Source: DASZVP01 sp035546935 (lineage in GTDB: Bacteria; Patescibacteriota; Saccharimonadia; Saccharimonadales; UBA4665). From it: DNA of 64,000 bases. Location of the stretch: contig DASZVP010000002.1 of the NCBI GenBank assembly GCA_035546935.1, forward strand, positions 434,001 through 498,000. Direction: 5' to 3'. Shown in pieces: positions 8,094-15,927 of the stretch. The translations under genes and the position numbers were made by a program. Each line of letters starts with the position of its first letter. Positions within the stretch are counted from its first letter, which is position 1. Under the pieces are notes generated by a model. It ran no database searches. It saw nothing but the letters and a program-made list of their open reading frames with translations, and was not told where the DNA came from.

Positions 8094-8557
8094 CAGCGAC
8101 AAATCATGCCCTAACCGGGGCAATACTTGGGCTGGCCGTTGGTAATCCTTGGGTGGCATTGCCGGCGGCCTTTGTCTCGCATTTTGTTTGTGATGCCATC
8201 CCGCACTACGATGTGTCGCATGGCAGCAATGAGGAAAAAATTGCCTCCAGAACCTTCTTTTACGTACAAATCGTGGGTGGGCTCATTGGCTGTGTGGCGC
8301 TGGTGGCCGTTTTGGTCATCAGTCAGCCGGCGCACTGGCTGTTGGCCTGTATCTGTGCCTTTTTGGCGGCCAGCCCGGATCTTTTAGCCATCCCGCGTTT
8401 TCAAAGTGTTAAGCGTGGCGGCAAGGACCTGCTTGATCGGTGGTGGTTCTGGCGCTTTCATCATAATATTCAGTGGTTTCAAAAACCGATTGGCTGGCCT
8501 GTCGAGCTGGCATGGTTTGCGGGCGCGCTTATCTTAATTCGGCCATTTATGATCTAA
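8090..8557 (+). CDS. YdjM/DUF457-like membrane-bound metal-dependent hydrolase family protein
   Basis: 155 aa with about four membrane segments. The N-terminus NHALTGAILG (H6) and SHFVCDAIPHYD (H31, D35, H39) match the histidine/aspartate pattern of the family of predicted membrane-bound, metal-dependent hydrolases that includes E. coli YdjM. A later ASPDLLAIPR gives another acidic site. The start is TTG 8090, overlapping the hisS stop by 4 nt, so translation is probably coupled. No ATG is available in frame nearby. The biochemical activity of this family is poorly known. Confidence 0.6.
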   Translation: MTATNHALTGAILGLAVGNPWVALPAAFVSHFVCDAIPHYDVSHGSNEEKIASRTFFYVQIVGGLIGCVALVAVLVISQPAHWLLACICAFLAASPDLLAIPRFQSVKRGGKDLLDRWWFWRFHHNIQWFQKPIGWPVELAWFAGALILIRPFMI

Positions 8558-8637
8558 AACTCAGCCAACTCTCAAGCTGCGGGCCTATGCTCCCTATGTC
8601 ACGAGCTAGCCGTGATGCTTGTAAACAGGAGAACTCA

Positions 8638-9168
8638 ATGAATATTAAGAAACCTTTGATGTTGGCTGGCGTGGCCTCAACTTTGACAATTGGCGGCCTG
8701 CTGACCAGCGGCATGGCTTCGGCAGCGACGCCTTCAGGCTCGTCTGACGGGCCGATGAACGGGCTGGTCGGCGCAATTGCTGACAAGTTTCACTTAAATA
8801 AAAGCGATGTTCAGGCGGTAGTCGATACGCAGCACCAAAAGAACCAACAGCAACGTGCGCAGCACCTGACTGACGAACTGAACAAGCTTGTCAGTGACGG
8901 CAAGTTGACCAGCGCTCAAAAGGATTTGATTGTAGCTAAACAAACTGAGGTCAAAACTTTTATGGAGTCGCTGAAAGACAAGTCAGAAGCTGATCGTCGC
9001 AGCGCGCTGAAAACAGAGCGCGCACAGCTCAAGTCATGGGCTCAGGAGAATAATATCCCGACCCAAGACCTACGCTTTGTGTTGCCAATGCGTCTTCACG
9101 GACCTGGTGGTCCCGGGCCCGGGGGCCAGCACGAACAGAGCCGGCCGGGTGGCCAGTCTCAGCAGTAA
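8638..9168 (+). CDS. Secreted protein with signal peptide, unknown function
   Basis: 176 aa from ATG 8638, which has AGGAG 7 nt upstream; an in-frame extension upstream lacks a ribosome site. A Sec signal peptide is clear: basic start MNIKKP, a hydrophobic core, and a cleavage site after GMASA (about residue 29). The mature part is helical and hydrophilic (a helix-turn-helix-like unit FHLNKSDVQAVVD, then LTDELNKLVSDGKLTSAQKD). It ends in a Gly/Pro/His/Gln-rich low-complexity tail. It is presumably exported, possibly surface or wall associated. Confidence 0.75.
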   Translation: MNIKKPLMLAGVASTLTIGGLLTSGMASAATPSGSSDGPMNGLVGAIADKFHLNKSDVQAVVDTQHQKNQQQRAQHLTDELNKLVSDGKLTSAQKDLIVAKQTEVKTFMESLKDKSEADRRSALKTERAQLKSWAQENNIPTQDLRFVLPMRLHGPGGPGPGGQHEQSRPGGQSQQ

Positions 9169-9178
9169 ATAGTTTTTT

Positions 9179-9208
9179 GCAAGCTGTCCGTGGCCGCGGG
9201 CAGCTTGC
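9179..9208. other. Hairpin between the secreted-protein gene and tig
   Basis: GCAAGCTGTCCG (9179-9190) pairs with CGGGCAGCTTGC (9197-9208), 12 bp with one G-T pair, loop of 6. No T-tract follows on the plus strand and the opposite strand is followed by A's, so it is not a canonical intrinsic terminator, although it may protect or end the upstream mRNA. Confidence 0.5.
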
Positions 9209-9220
9209 TCATTAGTGGAG

Positions 9221-9249
9221 GTGACAAGCTCGCTGCAATCTGTTAATAT
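9221..9249 (+). promoter_or_regulatory. Promoter of tig
   Basis: GTGACA (9221-9226), 17-nt spacer, TAATAT (9244-9249), ending 8 nt before the tig ATG; a leaderless transcript is predicted. Confidence 0.55.
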
Positions 9250-9257
9250 AGCCACCT

Positions 9258-10544
9258 ATGCATCTAAAACGTGATCAACTCAGCCCTACCAAGCTAAAAC
9301 TGACCATAACAGCCGACCAGGCCATGCTCGACAAGGTCAAGGCACATGTTATTAAAGATATGAGCGCCAATGTCAAAGTCGCGGGCTTCCGTGCCGGTAA
9401 AGCGCCGGCTGCCCTGGTGGAGAAACAACTAGATCCCAATTTGCTGCAGGGCGAGTTCCTGGAGCACGCCGTTAATCAGGCCTATGCCGGCGCGGTGGAA
9501 TCCGAAAAGCTGCGGCCGATTAGCTCGCCGCAGATAGCAATCAGCAAATTTGTGCCGTTTACGACGCTTGAATTCACGGCTGAGGTAGAAGTTGTTGGCA
9601 CCGTTAAGCTGCCAAACTACAAGGCTATTAAGCTGGCCCCTGAAAAACCCAGCGTGACTGCCAAAGATGTTGACGCGGTGATTAAAGATTTGCGCGTCCG
9701 CGCCTCAGAGCGCAACGAGGTCAAACGCCCCGCCAAAGCCGGCGACGAAGTGACCATCGACTTTAAGGGCGTAGATGCCAAGACAAAAGACCCGATTTCT
9801 GGTGCCGATGGTCAAAAGTATCCCTTAATTTTGGGCAGCAACAGCTTTATTCCAGGCTTTGAGGATCATGTAATTGGTCTGAAAGTCGGTGACCAAAAGG
9901 ACTTCACCATCACTTTCCCTAAAGATTATGGTGTAGCCGCTTTGCAGAACCGCAAAGTGACCTTCAGCGTGACTGTCCACAAAGTTGAAGAGCTCAAGGA
10001 GCCGGCTCTTGACGACAAGTTTGCTGCCAAGGTGGGCCCGTTCAAGACTCTTGCCGAGCTAAAAGCCGATATCAAGCGGCAGTTGCTGACCGAAAAGACC
10101 CAGGAAGCACGCCGCGCTTTCGAGAATCAGCTTGTCCAAAAGATTGCCGAAAAAGCTACTGTTGATATCCCCGAAAGTCTGGTCGACGAGGAAATCACGC
10201 GCATGGAAGATGAAGAGCGCCGCAACCTGACCTACCGCGGACAAACTTGGCAAGAACACCTTAAAGAAGAGGGTGTGACCGAAACGGAGCACCGTGAGCG
10301 TCAGCGACCAACCGCCGAGCAACGCATTAAGGGCGGCCTGGTTTTAAGTGAAATCGCCGAGGCCGAAGGTCTGGTGGTCACACCTGAAGAGTTGGAAGTT
10401 CGTTTACAGCTTCTAAAAGGCCAGTACACTGACGCCGCTATGCAGTCTGAGCTTGAAAAGCCAGAAGTGCGCCGCGATGTCATGAACGCTATTCTGACCG
10501 AAAAGACGCTGGCGAAGCTTACTGACTACGCCACGAAGACTTGA
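9258..10544 (+). CDS. tig: Trigger factor (ribosome-associated chaperone)
   Basis: 428 aa, the usual size. It binds L23 at the ribosomal exit tunnel and shields nascent chains. The N-terminal ribosome-binding domain holds the signature GFRAGKAP (about residues 44-51). An FKBP-type PPIase domain spans about 150-240 (GDEVTIDFKG, SFIPGFEDHVIGLKVG). The helical C-terminal chaperone domain covers the rest. No SD is seen; the -10 box lies 8 nt from the ATG. Confidence 0.95.
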   Translation: MHLKRDQLSPTKLKLTITADQAMLDKVKAHVIKDMSANVKVAGFRAGKAPAALVEKQLDPNLLQGEFLEHAVNQAYAGAVESEKLRPISSPQIAISKFVPFTTLEFTAEVEVVGTVKLPNYKAIKLAPEKPSVTAKDVDAVIKDLRVRASERNEVKRPAKAGDEVTIDFKGVDAKTKDPISGADGQKYPLILGSNSFIPGFEDHVIGLKVGDQKDFTITFPKDYGVAALQNRKVTFSVTVHKVEELKEPALDDKFAAKVGPFKTLAELKADIKRQLLTEKTQEARRAFENQLVQKIAEKATVDIPESLVDEEITRMEDEERRNLTYRGQTWQEHLKEEGVTETEHRERQRPTAEQRIKGGLVLSEIAEAEGLVVTPEELEVRLQLLKGQYTDAAMQSELEKPEVRRDVMNAILTEKTLAKLTDYATKT

Positions 10545-10568
10545 TAAAGTACGAGATAAGTTCATAAT
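10541..10568 (+). promoter_or_regulatory. Promoter of the 75-aa gene at 10577
   Basis: TTGATA (10541-10546, overlapping the tig stop codon), 16-nt spacer, CATAAT (10563-10568), 8 nt before ATG 10577. Confidence 0.5.
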
Positions 10569-10576
10569 AATTGTTA

Positions 10577-10804
10577 ATGATTCGCAATAAACTTTTTGAA
10601 CGGCGCTCTTACCGTATGCGCAACATACCTTTTAAGGTGCGCTTATTAGATGCCATAGGTATTGACTATGATCCGTATCAACACGGGCCAAAGCGTCCAA
10701 CCCCTATCCCAGCTCAGGCTTTGCCGCCAATGCTGCAGCTGCAAGGTCAGCAGCCAGACCAGCAGCCCCTGCCTCAAAGCATTCCGGAGGCCGGCGAAAA
10801 TTAG
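10577..10804 (+). CDS. Small protein of unknown function
   Basis: 75 aa from ATG 10577 (TTG 10571 in frame is within the promoter gap). The N-terminal part is basic (KLFERRSYRMR), followed by a short amphipathic stretch, and the C-terminal half is Pro/Gln-rich and likely disordered. The stop codon TAG lies inside the CIRCE operator of clpP. No family recognised. Confidence 0.5.
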   Translation: MIRNKLFERRSYRMRNIPFKVRLLDAIGIDYDPYQHGPKRPTPIPAQALPPMLQLQGQQPDQQPLPQSIPEAGEN

Positions 10805-10827
10805 CACTCGGCCTTGACGAGTGCTAA
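10801..10827 (+). promoter_or_regulatory. CIRCE operator (HrcA-binding site) of clpP
   Basis: A perfect CIRCE inverted repeat: TTAGCACTC (10801-10809), 9-nt spacer, GAGTGCTAA (10819-10827). This is the operator of the heat-shock repressor HrcA. It overlaps the -35 box of the clpP promoter, so repression by steric block is expected and release on heat or protein stress. Confidence 0.95.
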
Positions 10828-10842
10828 TTAACGGCGTAAACT
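10814..10842 (+). promoter_or_regulatory. Promoter of clpP
   Basis: TTGACG (10814-10819, inside CIRCE), 17-nt spacer, TAAACT (10837-10842), 8 nt before ATG 10851. A GGAG at 10843-10846 would be at or before the RNA start, so this may be a leaderless message. Confidence 0.75.
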
Positions 10843-10850
10843 GGAGACAT

Positions 10851-11450
10851 ATGAGCGTACTAATTCCCACAGTTATCGAAAATGAAGGCCGCTATGAACG
10901 GGCCTATGACATATACAGCCGCCTATTAAAAGACCGTATTATTTTCCTTGGCAGCGATGTTAACGAGGCCACGGCCAACATCGTGGTGGCGCAGTTGTTG
11001 TTCTTGCAGGCCGAAGATCCTAAAAAGGATATTTACTTCTATATCAACAGTCCCGGCGGCAGCGTTTACGATGCGCTGGCTATTTATGACACCATGCAGT
11101 ACGTCACCAATGACATTCAAACAGTCGGTATTGGTGTGCAGGCCTCGGCTGCGGCTTTTCTGCTGAGCTCCGGCACCAAAGGTAAGCGCTTTATATTGCC
11201 GAACGCCACCGTCATGATTCACCAGCCGTCCAGCGGCACCCGCGGTAAAGTTACCGACCAAGAGATTGATCTGCGCGAATCGCTGCGCATCAAGAAACTG
11301 CTGGAAGAAATTATGGCTAAAAACACCGGCCAAAAAGTCGCTAAGATTCATGAAGACCTGGAGCGTGACAAGTGGCTGGACGCCTCTGAAGCCAAGAAAT
11401 ACGGCATTATTGACGCCATCATCACCAGCCCCAAAGCCCTTGAGAAATAA
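10851..11450 (+). CDS. clpP: ATP-dependent Clp protease proteolytic subunit ClpP
   Basis: 199 aa from ATG 10851; the longer frame from 10821 would start inside CIRCE. It forms the tetradecameric serine protease chamber used with Clp ATPases. The catalytic triad is visible: Ser99 in QASAAAFLL, His124 in MIHQPSSG, Asp173 in ERDKWLDASEAKKYGIID. The oxyanion region INSPGGSV is conserved. Only the residues around Ser (ASAAA rather than ASMAA/ASMGA) are slightly atypical. It is regulated by HrcA through the CIRCE element at 10801. Confidence 0.97.
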   Translation: MSVLIPTVIENEGRYERAYDIYSRLLKDRIIFLGSDVNEATANIVVAQLLFLQAEDPKKDIYFYINSPGGSVYDALAIYDTMQYVTNDIQTVGIGVQASAAAFLLSSGTKGKRFILPNATVMIHQPSSGTRGKVTDQEIDLRESLRIKKLLEEIMAKNTGQKVAKIHEDLERDKWLDASEAKKYGIIDAIITSPKALEK

Positions 11451-11452
11451 TA

Positions 11453-12124
11453 ATGGGACGGGCGAACAAGTCCGGTGCTGAATTTAGAATTCCTGGCAAG
11501 CCTGGCATTGACGTCAGTCGTGTAAGTCTTGATAACCCAGAGCTTATTAGAGAGGTGGCTTTTGCGCTGCAGCGTGATTCACAGCCGCAGCCTAAGACAA
11601 AACGTGCTTATGGCCGCAAAAATCCTCCTGTCAATTTGGAGCAGCAAGCTGCCGTAGTGCAAAACAGTCTGCGGCGCGGGCGTGCTATTTGGGCTGTGCG
11701 CCGGCTTCATCTTATTGATTTGCCAGCTGCTCCGCCACATGTTAATGGCGTGATTCAAACTGCAAAGCGCTTACCCAAGCTCTATGGTCAATTTCGATCA
11801 CCCAACTGCTATTTAGAAAAGGTTCATATGCCAGCTTCGCAAGATGATGCCGGTGAGTTGGCGGCGGCCGGTTTATACTTGGCCCTTCAAGACTTTCGGG
11901 CTGACCGCCTGGTGATTGCCGACAAGCTGAAGCCAGTGGATAAGCCTGGTGATCCTGCACAAATAGCGCTTATCGATCCGCTGCAAGCGATGTTAGCGCC
12001 GGTGCATGATGTGGTGCCTGGAGAACAGGTTGATAACCTCAGTGTCGCCAACCTGCAAATGGCTCTGGCATTACGATATCCCTGGCTAATGTCGCCGCAC
12101 ACCCGCTACCGCTATAACCCTTGA
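11453..12124 (+). CDS. Protein of unknown function
   Basis: 223 aa, beginning 2 nt after the clpP stop, so probably co-transcribed. The N-terminus is basic with Arg/Lys/Pro patches (KTKRAYGRKNPP). The central part reads as a mixed alpha/beta domain (RAIWAVRRLHLIDLP, AAGLYLALQDFRADRLVIADK). No signal peptide, membrane helix or catalytic motif stands out, and I do not recognise a family. Its TGA stop overlaps the -35 box of the rpoB promoter. Confidence 0.6.
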   Translation: MGRANKSGAEFRIPGKPGIDVSRVSLDNPELIREVAFALQRDSQPQPKTKRAYGRKNPPVNLEQQAAVVQNSLRRGRAIWAVRRLHLIDLPAAPPHVNGVIQTAKRLPKLYGQFRSPNCYLEKVHMPASQDDAGELAAAGLYLALQDFRADRLVIADKLKPVDKPGDPAQIALIDPLQAMLAPVHDVVPGEQVDNLSVANLQMALALRYPWLMSPHTRYRYNP

Positions 12125-12149
12125 CATCAGGCGGCTGAGCCCTCACAAT
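12121..12149 (+). promoter_or_regulatory. Promoter of the rpoB-rpoC operon
   Basis: TTGACA (12121-12126), 17-nt spacer, CACAAT (12144-12149). The RNA would start near 12156. Confidence 0.75.
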
Positions 12150-12155
12150 AGTGCT

Positions 12156-12350
12156 CAAGAAGTTGAGTAAGCTTCGGGTGCTTTTATTTATTAAGCCAAA
12201 AACCCCGACTTAGTATCTTCGGCCGAATATAAAATCAGTCGCTCCAGGTCTAGATCTGTGAAATACAGATCAAAAGACTGGGTAGCACTGTGATCAAAAC
12301 AAAAAACCCATCATATCTTCAGACCAATTTAAGCACCAGGAAGGGGAGTA
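12156..12350 (+). other. Long rpoB leader with hairpins
   Basis: About 195 nt of untranslated leader. It holds a perfect 7-bp hairpin GATCTGT/ACAGATC with loop GAAAT (12253-12271) and two small stems, CTCAA/TTGAG (near 12154-12167) and AAGC/GCTT followed by TTTATTTATT (near 12170-12192). The last could be a weak attenuator. No short ORF with a clear start was found. GGGGAG precedes the rpoB ATG. Confidence 0.45.
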
Positions 12351-15300
12351 ATGGCTAAAGCTGCAGCTATTAAACAATCACAAACTAACCGGGTTTACTT
12401 TACGAGCGCCGACGATGCGCTTGATTTGCCCAACCTTGTCGATCACCAGAACCGTTCGTTCCAGTGGTTCGTTGAAGAGGGCTTGAGTGAACTTTTGGCC
12501 GAAATCAGTCCAATTGACGACTATACCGGCGGTAAATTATCGTTAACTTTCAAGGATTATCACTTTGGAGACCCTAAATTAACAGAGGCCGAAGCCCGCG
12601 AAAACAACGTCAGCTACGAAGCGCCTTTGATGGCCACCGTAGAGCTGACCAATAAGGTTACAGGTGAAATTAAAGAGCAGGAAATTTACCTCGGCGACTA
12701 TCCGTGGATGACTACCCGCGGTACGTTTGTAATTAATGGTGCCGAGCGCGTCGTTGTTAGCCAGCTGATCCGATCAGCTGGCGTTTTCTTTACGGCCGAC
12801 CAGCACGGTACCACCAATCTCTACGGCGCCAAGGTTATCCCCGGCCGCGGTGCTTGGCTGGAATTTGAGACCGCCGCAGCTGGTGCCCTGTACGTCAAGA
12901 TCGACCGCAAGCGCAAAATTCCTGTCACCACCTTGCTGCGCGCCCTAGGTGTTACCGAAAGCCGCATGCGCGAAGCCTTTAAGCATGTTGATACCGGTGC
13001 CGTCAACTACTTGGACGTTACCCTTGAAAAGGACCCAACTCACGGCCAAAACGACGCCTTAATCGAAGTTTATCGCCGTTTGCGCCCAGGTGACTTAGCT
13101 ACCGTGGACAACGCCAAGGGTTTGATCGAAAACATGTTTTACAACTACAAGCGCTTCGACTTCAGCCGCGTTGGTCGTTACAAGATCAACAAACGCCTCG
13201 ACCTAGATGTGCCGAACACCATGGAAAACCGGGTTATGCGCCTGGAAGACATTGAAGCCATCGTCGCCGAAATCATTCGTTTGAACAACACTCAAGAACC
13301 GGCTGACGACATCGACTCTCTGGCTAACCGCCGCGTCAAATTGGTTGGTGAGCTAGTGCAGCGTCAGTTCCGTATTGGTTTGCTGCGTATGGAGCGCAAC
13401 ACCAAAGACCGCATGTCTATGAGCGAAATCGAGACGGTCACCCCTGGCCAGCTGATTAACGCCCGCCCGGTTGTGGCGGCTGTCCGCGAATTCTTCGCCA
13501 GTTCTCAGCTTTCGCAATTTATGGACCAAATCAACCCATTAAGTGAGCTAGCTCACAAACGCCGCTTGAGTTCGATGGGTCCGGGTGGTCTCAGTCGTGA
13601 GCGCGCCGGCTTTGAAGTTCGTGACGCCCACGCCACTCACTACGGCCGCATTTGTGCTGTTGAGACCCCTGAAGGTGCCAACATTGGACTGGTCTTAAAC
13701 CTGGCCAATTTTGCCCGCGTCAACGACTACGGTTTCATTGAAACTCCTTACCGCAAGGTAATTAACGCCGTCACCGCAAAAGATGCGGTAGGTCACATTG
13801 CTGCTCAAGACTTAACAGATGACAAAGGCAAAGTTCTGGTCAAAGCCGGCACAGCCATCAAGGCAGCCGATGCTGCCAAGCTGGCTAAAATCACCGGTAA
13901 AGTCACCTGGCCGGTCAAGGCACAGGTTACTAACGAAGTGGTTTACCTGGATGCCTTCGAAGAGGCGGTAGCGGTTATCGCCGGTGGCGGTAGCCAAATC
14001 GACGACAAAGGTTATTTTGTGCACGACCGCGTTAGCGCCCGTACTCACCTGAAATCAGGTGAAGTCGATGCCAACGAAGTCACGCACATGGACGCCGCCC
14101 GTAACCAGATCATTGGTTCCAGCGCCGGCCTGATCCCATTTATTGAAAAGAACTACGTGTACCGCTCGCTGATGGGTAGTAACCAGCAGCGTCAGGCCGT
14201 GCCGCTGATTCAGCCCAGCACGCCAATTGTCGGTACCGGCCTGGAGGCTGCTGCTGCCCGTAACACCGGCCAGCTGACCTTAGCTGAAGGCGTGGGTGAA
14301 GTCACTAAAGCCACCGCTCACGAAGTGGTGGTGAAGTACAAAGACGGCAGCCGCACCTACAACCCGCAGCGTTTTGTTCGCTCTAACGAAGGCACTTCAG
14401 TCAACCAAAAGGTTGTCGTGAGCACTGGCCAAAAGGTTAAAGCTGGTGATGTCCTGATTGAAGGTATGTCCATCGCTGATGGCGAGCTGGCGCTGGGTAA
14501 AGACCTGATTGTGGCCTTTATGCCATGGGCTGGCTATAACTTCGAAGACGCCATCATCATTAGCCGCAAGCTGGTTGAGGATGACACTCTGACCTCTGTT
14601 CACATCGTCGACTTCATGATTGAAGTCCGCGAAACCAAACTCGGTCCTGAAGTCGTTACCCGTGATATTCCAAACGTTTCTGAGGAAACACTGCGCCACC
14701 TTGATGAGGACGGTATTGTCCGCATCGGTGCTGAAGTTCACCCGGGCGACATTCTGGTCGGGAAGATTACTCCTAAGGGTGAGCAGGAGCTCAGCTCTGA
14801 GGAAAGACTACTGCGCGCCATCTTTGGTGAAAAAGCCAAGGAAGTCCGCGACACCTCACAGCGTATGAGCAACGGCAAGCACGGTAAGGTGGTTGGCGTT
14901 AAGGTCTTTAGCCGCGAAAACGGTCACGAGCTGAAAGCCGGTGTGATCATGCAAATCCAGGTCTTTGTGGCCCAGATGCGCAAGATTGCCGTCGGCGACA
15001 AGCTTGGTGGTCGTCACGGTAACAAGGGTGTTATCGCCCGCATTCTGCCGGTTGAAGACATGCCGTTCATGGAAGACGGTACCCCGGTGGACATCATTTT
15101 GAACCCGCTCGGCGTGCCTTCCCGTATGAACGTCGGCCAGTTGTTTGAAACTCACCTAGGTATGGCGGCCCGTGCTCTTGGCATGAAGGTGGCCAGCCCG
15201 TCATTTAACGGTGTACCAGTTAACAAAATTCAGGAATTGCTCAAGGAAGCCGGCCTGCCGGAAGACGGCAAGCAGCAGCTCTTTGACGGTCGTACCGGCG

Positions 15301-15926
15301 AAAGCTTTGCTGAGCGTACCACTGTTGGTTCGATGTACATGATTAAGCTGAACCACATGGTCGCCGACAAGATCCACGCCCGTTCGACCGGTCCATACAC
15401 CATGGTTACGCAGCAGCCGCTCGGTGGTAAGGCCCAAAACGGTGGTCAGCGCTTTGGTGAAATGGAGGTCTGGGCCCTAGAAGCTTACGGCGCCGCCAAC
15501 ACCTTGCAGGAAATGTTGACTATTAAGTCTGACGACGTTTACGGCCGAAGCAAGGCCTACGAGTCAATCATTAAAAAGACGACAATTGTTGGTCCGAAAG
15601 TTCCCGAAAGCTTTAACGTGCTGGTTAAAGAACTCCAAGGTCTTGGCCTGAAGGTCGACTTGGTGCACTCAGACCAAGTCATTGATGCGGAAGCCGTTTT
15701 GGCCAGCAATATTCAAGATGAAGCTGCTCACCCAGCTGAAGTTGACGTACCGCAAGCCGCTATCTCTGATGTGGACGTGACCGAAGAGTCTATCGGCGAC
15801 GAGGACTTCTCTATTAAAGAGGCTGACGAAGATATTAACGACGTAGATGACGCATTGGGCGAAGAAGCCGTGGCAATTGTTGCCGAGGATTCCGCCGCAG
15901 ATGCTGAAGAAGGGGAGGAGGTCTAA
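12351..15926 (+). CDS. rpoB: DNA-directed RNA polymerase subunit beta
   Basis: 1191 aa, typical. It forms half of the catalytic cleft of RNA polymerase. Conserved blocks include the rifampicin region SQLSQFMDQINPLSELAHKR (from about residue 385), RERAGFEVRDAHATHYGR, VETPEGANIGL, the GKITPKGEQELSSEERLLRA flap region and GGRHGNKGVIARI near the active site. The end LGGKAQNGGQRFGEMEVWAL packs against beta-prime. After residue about 1125 there is an acidic, Asp/Glu/Ala-rich tail of roughly 65 residues not found in most relatives. GGGGAG 4 nt before ATG 12351 supports the start. Confidence 0.98.
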   Translation: MAKAAAIKQSQTNRVYFTSADDALDLPNLVDHQNRSFQWFVEEGLSELLAEISPIDDYTGGKLSLTFKDYHFGDPKLTEAEARENNVSYEAPLMATVELTNKVTGEIKEQEIYLGDYPWMTTRGTFVINGAERVVVSQLIRSAGVFFTADQHGTTNLYGAKVIPGRGAWLEFETAAAGALYVKIDRKRKIPVTTLLRALGVTESRMREAFKHVDTGAVNYLDVTLEKDPTHGQNDALIEVYRRLRPGDLATVDNAKGLIENMFYNYKRFDFSRVGRYKINKRLDLDVPNTMENRVMRLEDIEAIVAEIIRLNNTQEPADDIDSLANRRVKLVGELVQRQFRIGLLRMERNTKDRMSMSEIETVTPGQLINARPVVAAVREFFASSQLSQFMDQINPLSELAHKRRLSSMGPGGLSRERAGFEVRDAHATHYGRICAVETPEGANIGLVLNLANFARVNDYGFIETPYRKVINAVTAKDAVGHIAAQDLTDDKGKVLVKAGTAIKAADAAKLAKITGKVTWPVKAQVTNEVVYLDAFEEAVAVIAGGGSQIDDKGYFVHDRVSARTHLKSGEVDANEVTHMDAARNQIIGSSAGLIPFIEKNYVYRSLMGSNQQRQAVPLIQPSTPIVGTGLEAAAARNTGQLTLAEGVGEVTKATAHEVVVKYKDGSRTYNPQRFVRSNEGTSVNQKVVVSTGQKVKAGDVLIEGMSIADGELALGKDLIVAFMPWAGYNFEDAIIISRKLVEDDTLTSVHIVDFMIEVRETKLGPEVVTRDIPNVSEETLRHLDEDGIVRIGAEVHPGDILVGKITPKGEQELSSEERLLRAIFGEKAKEVRDTSQRMSNGKHGKVVGVKVFSRENGHELKAGVIMQIQVFVAQMRKIAVGDKLGGRHGNKGVIARILPVEDMPFMEDGTPVDIILNPLGVPSRMNVGQLFETHLGMAARALGMKVASPSFNGVPVNKIQELLKEAGLPEDGKQQLFDGRTGESFAERTTVGSMYMIKLNHMVADKIHARSTGPYTMVTQQPLGGKAQNGGQRFGEMEVWALEAYGAANTLQEMLTIKSDDVYGRSKAYESIIKKTTIVGPKVPESFNVLVKELQGLGLKVDLVHSDQVIDAEAVLASNIQDEAAHPAEVDVPQAAISDVDVTEESIGDEDFSIKEADEDINDVDDALGEEAVAIVAEDSAADAEEGEEV

Positions 15927-15927
15927 G

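Noticed and set aside
9179..9208. Intrinsic terminator between the secreted protein gene and tig
   Set aside because: The stem is strong but no T-tract follows on either strand.
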